Assembly (NCBI GenBank): GCA_023807065.1 | Contig: JAJJLU010004167.1 | Span: forward strand, 1 to 17,351 | Source of the DNA: Isotricha intestinalis | Taxonomy: Eukaryota; Ciliophora; Litostomatea; Vestibuliferida; Isotrichidae | DNA: 17,351 bases | Direction of reading: 5' to 3' | In this document: piece after piece, positions 17,211-17,351 of the stretch | How the letters are laid out: each line of letters begins with the position of its first letter | Numbering within the stretch: the first letter of the stretch is position 1 | Position numbers and translations under genes: made by a program | Notes under the pieces: model-generated | What the model was told of the DNA's origin: nothing | Databases searched by the model: none | What the model saw: only the letters and a program-made list of their open reading frames with translations

Positions 17211-17351
17211 AAATAGATGAAATACAACAATTAACTCAAAATATGAATTTTTTATTAATGAAAAATATACAAGAAAAATTAATGAATTATCAAAATAATA
17301 CTCAAATTGAAAATTTATTTTTAGTAAATTTAATATTAACAATAATTTCAG
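17211..17351 (+). repeat. Identical block reaching the right window edge
   Basis: All 141 bases match 2263-2403 in copy 2, and the window ends while the match is still perfect. Confidence 0.9.

Larger units (their letters stand above)
15489..17351 (+). pseudogene. FHIP-like protein, copy 3, frameshifted near 16165 and cut by the window edge
   Basis: The third family member starts at ATG 15489 (MEKSTKSYKKK), matching the start of copy 2. Its first frame gives 241 residues and stops at TAA 16212-16214. Alignment to copy 2 shows one missing T after 16165: copy 2 reads GTTATT where copy 3 reads GTATT. After that point the other frame is open from 16166 to the window end (395 codons), and its translation follows copy 2 through LPNYFELN, the 272-310 helices, the linkers and the C-terminal NLFLVNLILTIIS. 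The N-terminal 60 residues and the linkers differ from copy 2, while other parts are nearly identical. The single-base loss could be a real inactivating change in a young paralog, a base-calling error, or an assembly fault. With one base added back the gene would be open across the rest of the window, so I am not certain it is dead. Confidence 0.65.

Noticed and set aside
17148..17342. Minus-strand frame at the right edge, like one at 2164-2394
   Set aside because: The two match each other only because copies 2 and 3 are nearly identical here. The sense strand codes for the FHIP-like proteins.

Overview
The window is extremely A+T-rich, most strongly between genes, and carries eukaryotic protein genes with no visible introns. 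The proteins are rich in Asn, Lys and Ser. TAA, TAG and TGA all occur as gene ends, and none interrupts the 1648-codon gene, so the nuclear code looks standard. The ion channel and one coiled-coil protein look most like ciliate families to me. That would suggest a ciliate lineage keeping the standard code, for example a litostome or rumen type. This placement is an inference from remembered family resemblance; an A+T-rich anaerobic protist of another group or an anaerobic fungus is not excluded.

Layout: (1) 1-325, the 3' end of a gene resembling FHIP (FHF complex subunit HOOK-interacting protein, RAI16-like). (2) 528-2852, a complete 774-residue paralog of it on the same strand. (3) 3441-4364 minus, a multi-pass membrane protein. 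(4) 5179-5919 plus, a small basic protein I do not recognise, convergent with (5) 6012-7325 minus, a coiled-coil protein. (6) 7910-9649 plus, a second coiled-coil protein, divergent from 5. (7) 9966-14912 plus, a 1648-residue six-TM potassium channel with a TIGYGD filter and a cyclic-nucleotide-binding-like domain carrying a long insertion. (8) 15489 to the right edge, a third FHIP-like copy with a one-base frameshift.

The most notable structure is the FHIP-like family. Three copies lie in the same orientation, and both window edges fall inside sequence almost identical to the complete middle copy. Similarity between copies is mosaic: blocks of 99-100% nucleotide identity alternate with strongly diverged linkers. 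This suggests recent duplication plus gene conversion, and the edges may be assembly breaks in a repeat, a tandem array or a circle.

FHIP proteins of animals and fungi link HOOK/FTS and dynein to endosomes. The two coiled-coil proteins may be cytoskeletal or ciliary, and the channel would act in membrane excitability. No operon-like relationship joins these genes. No tRNA, rRNA, CRISPR array or transposon coding sequence was recognised.
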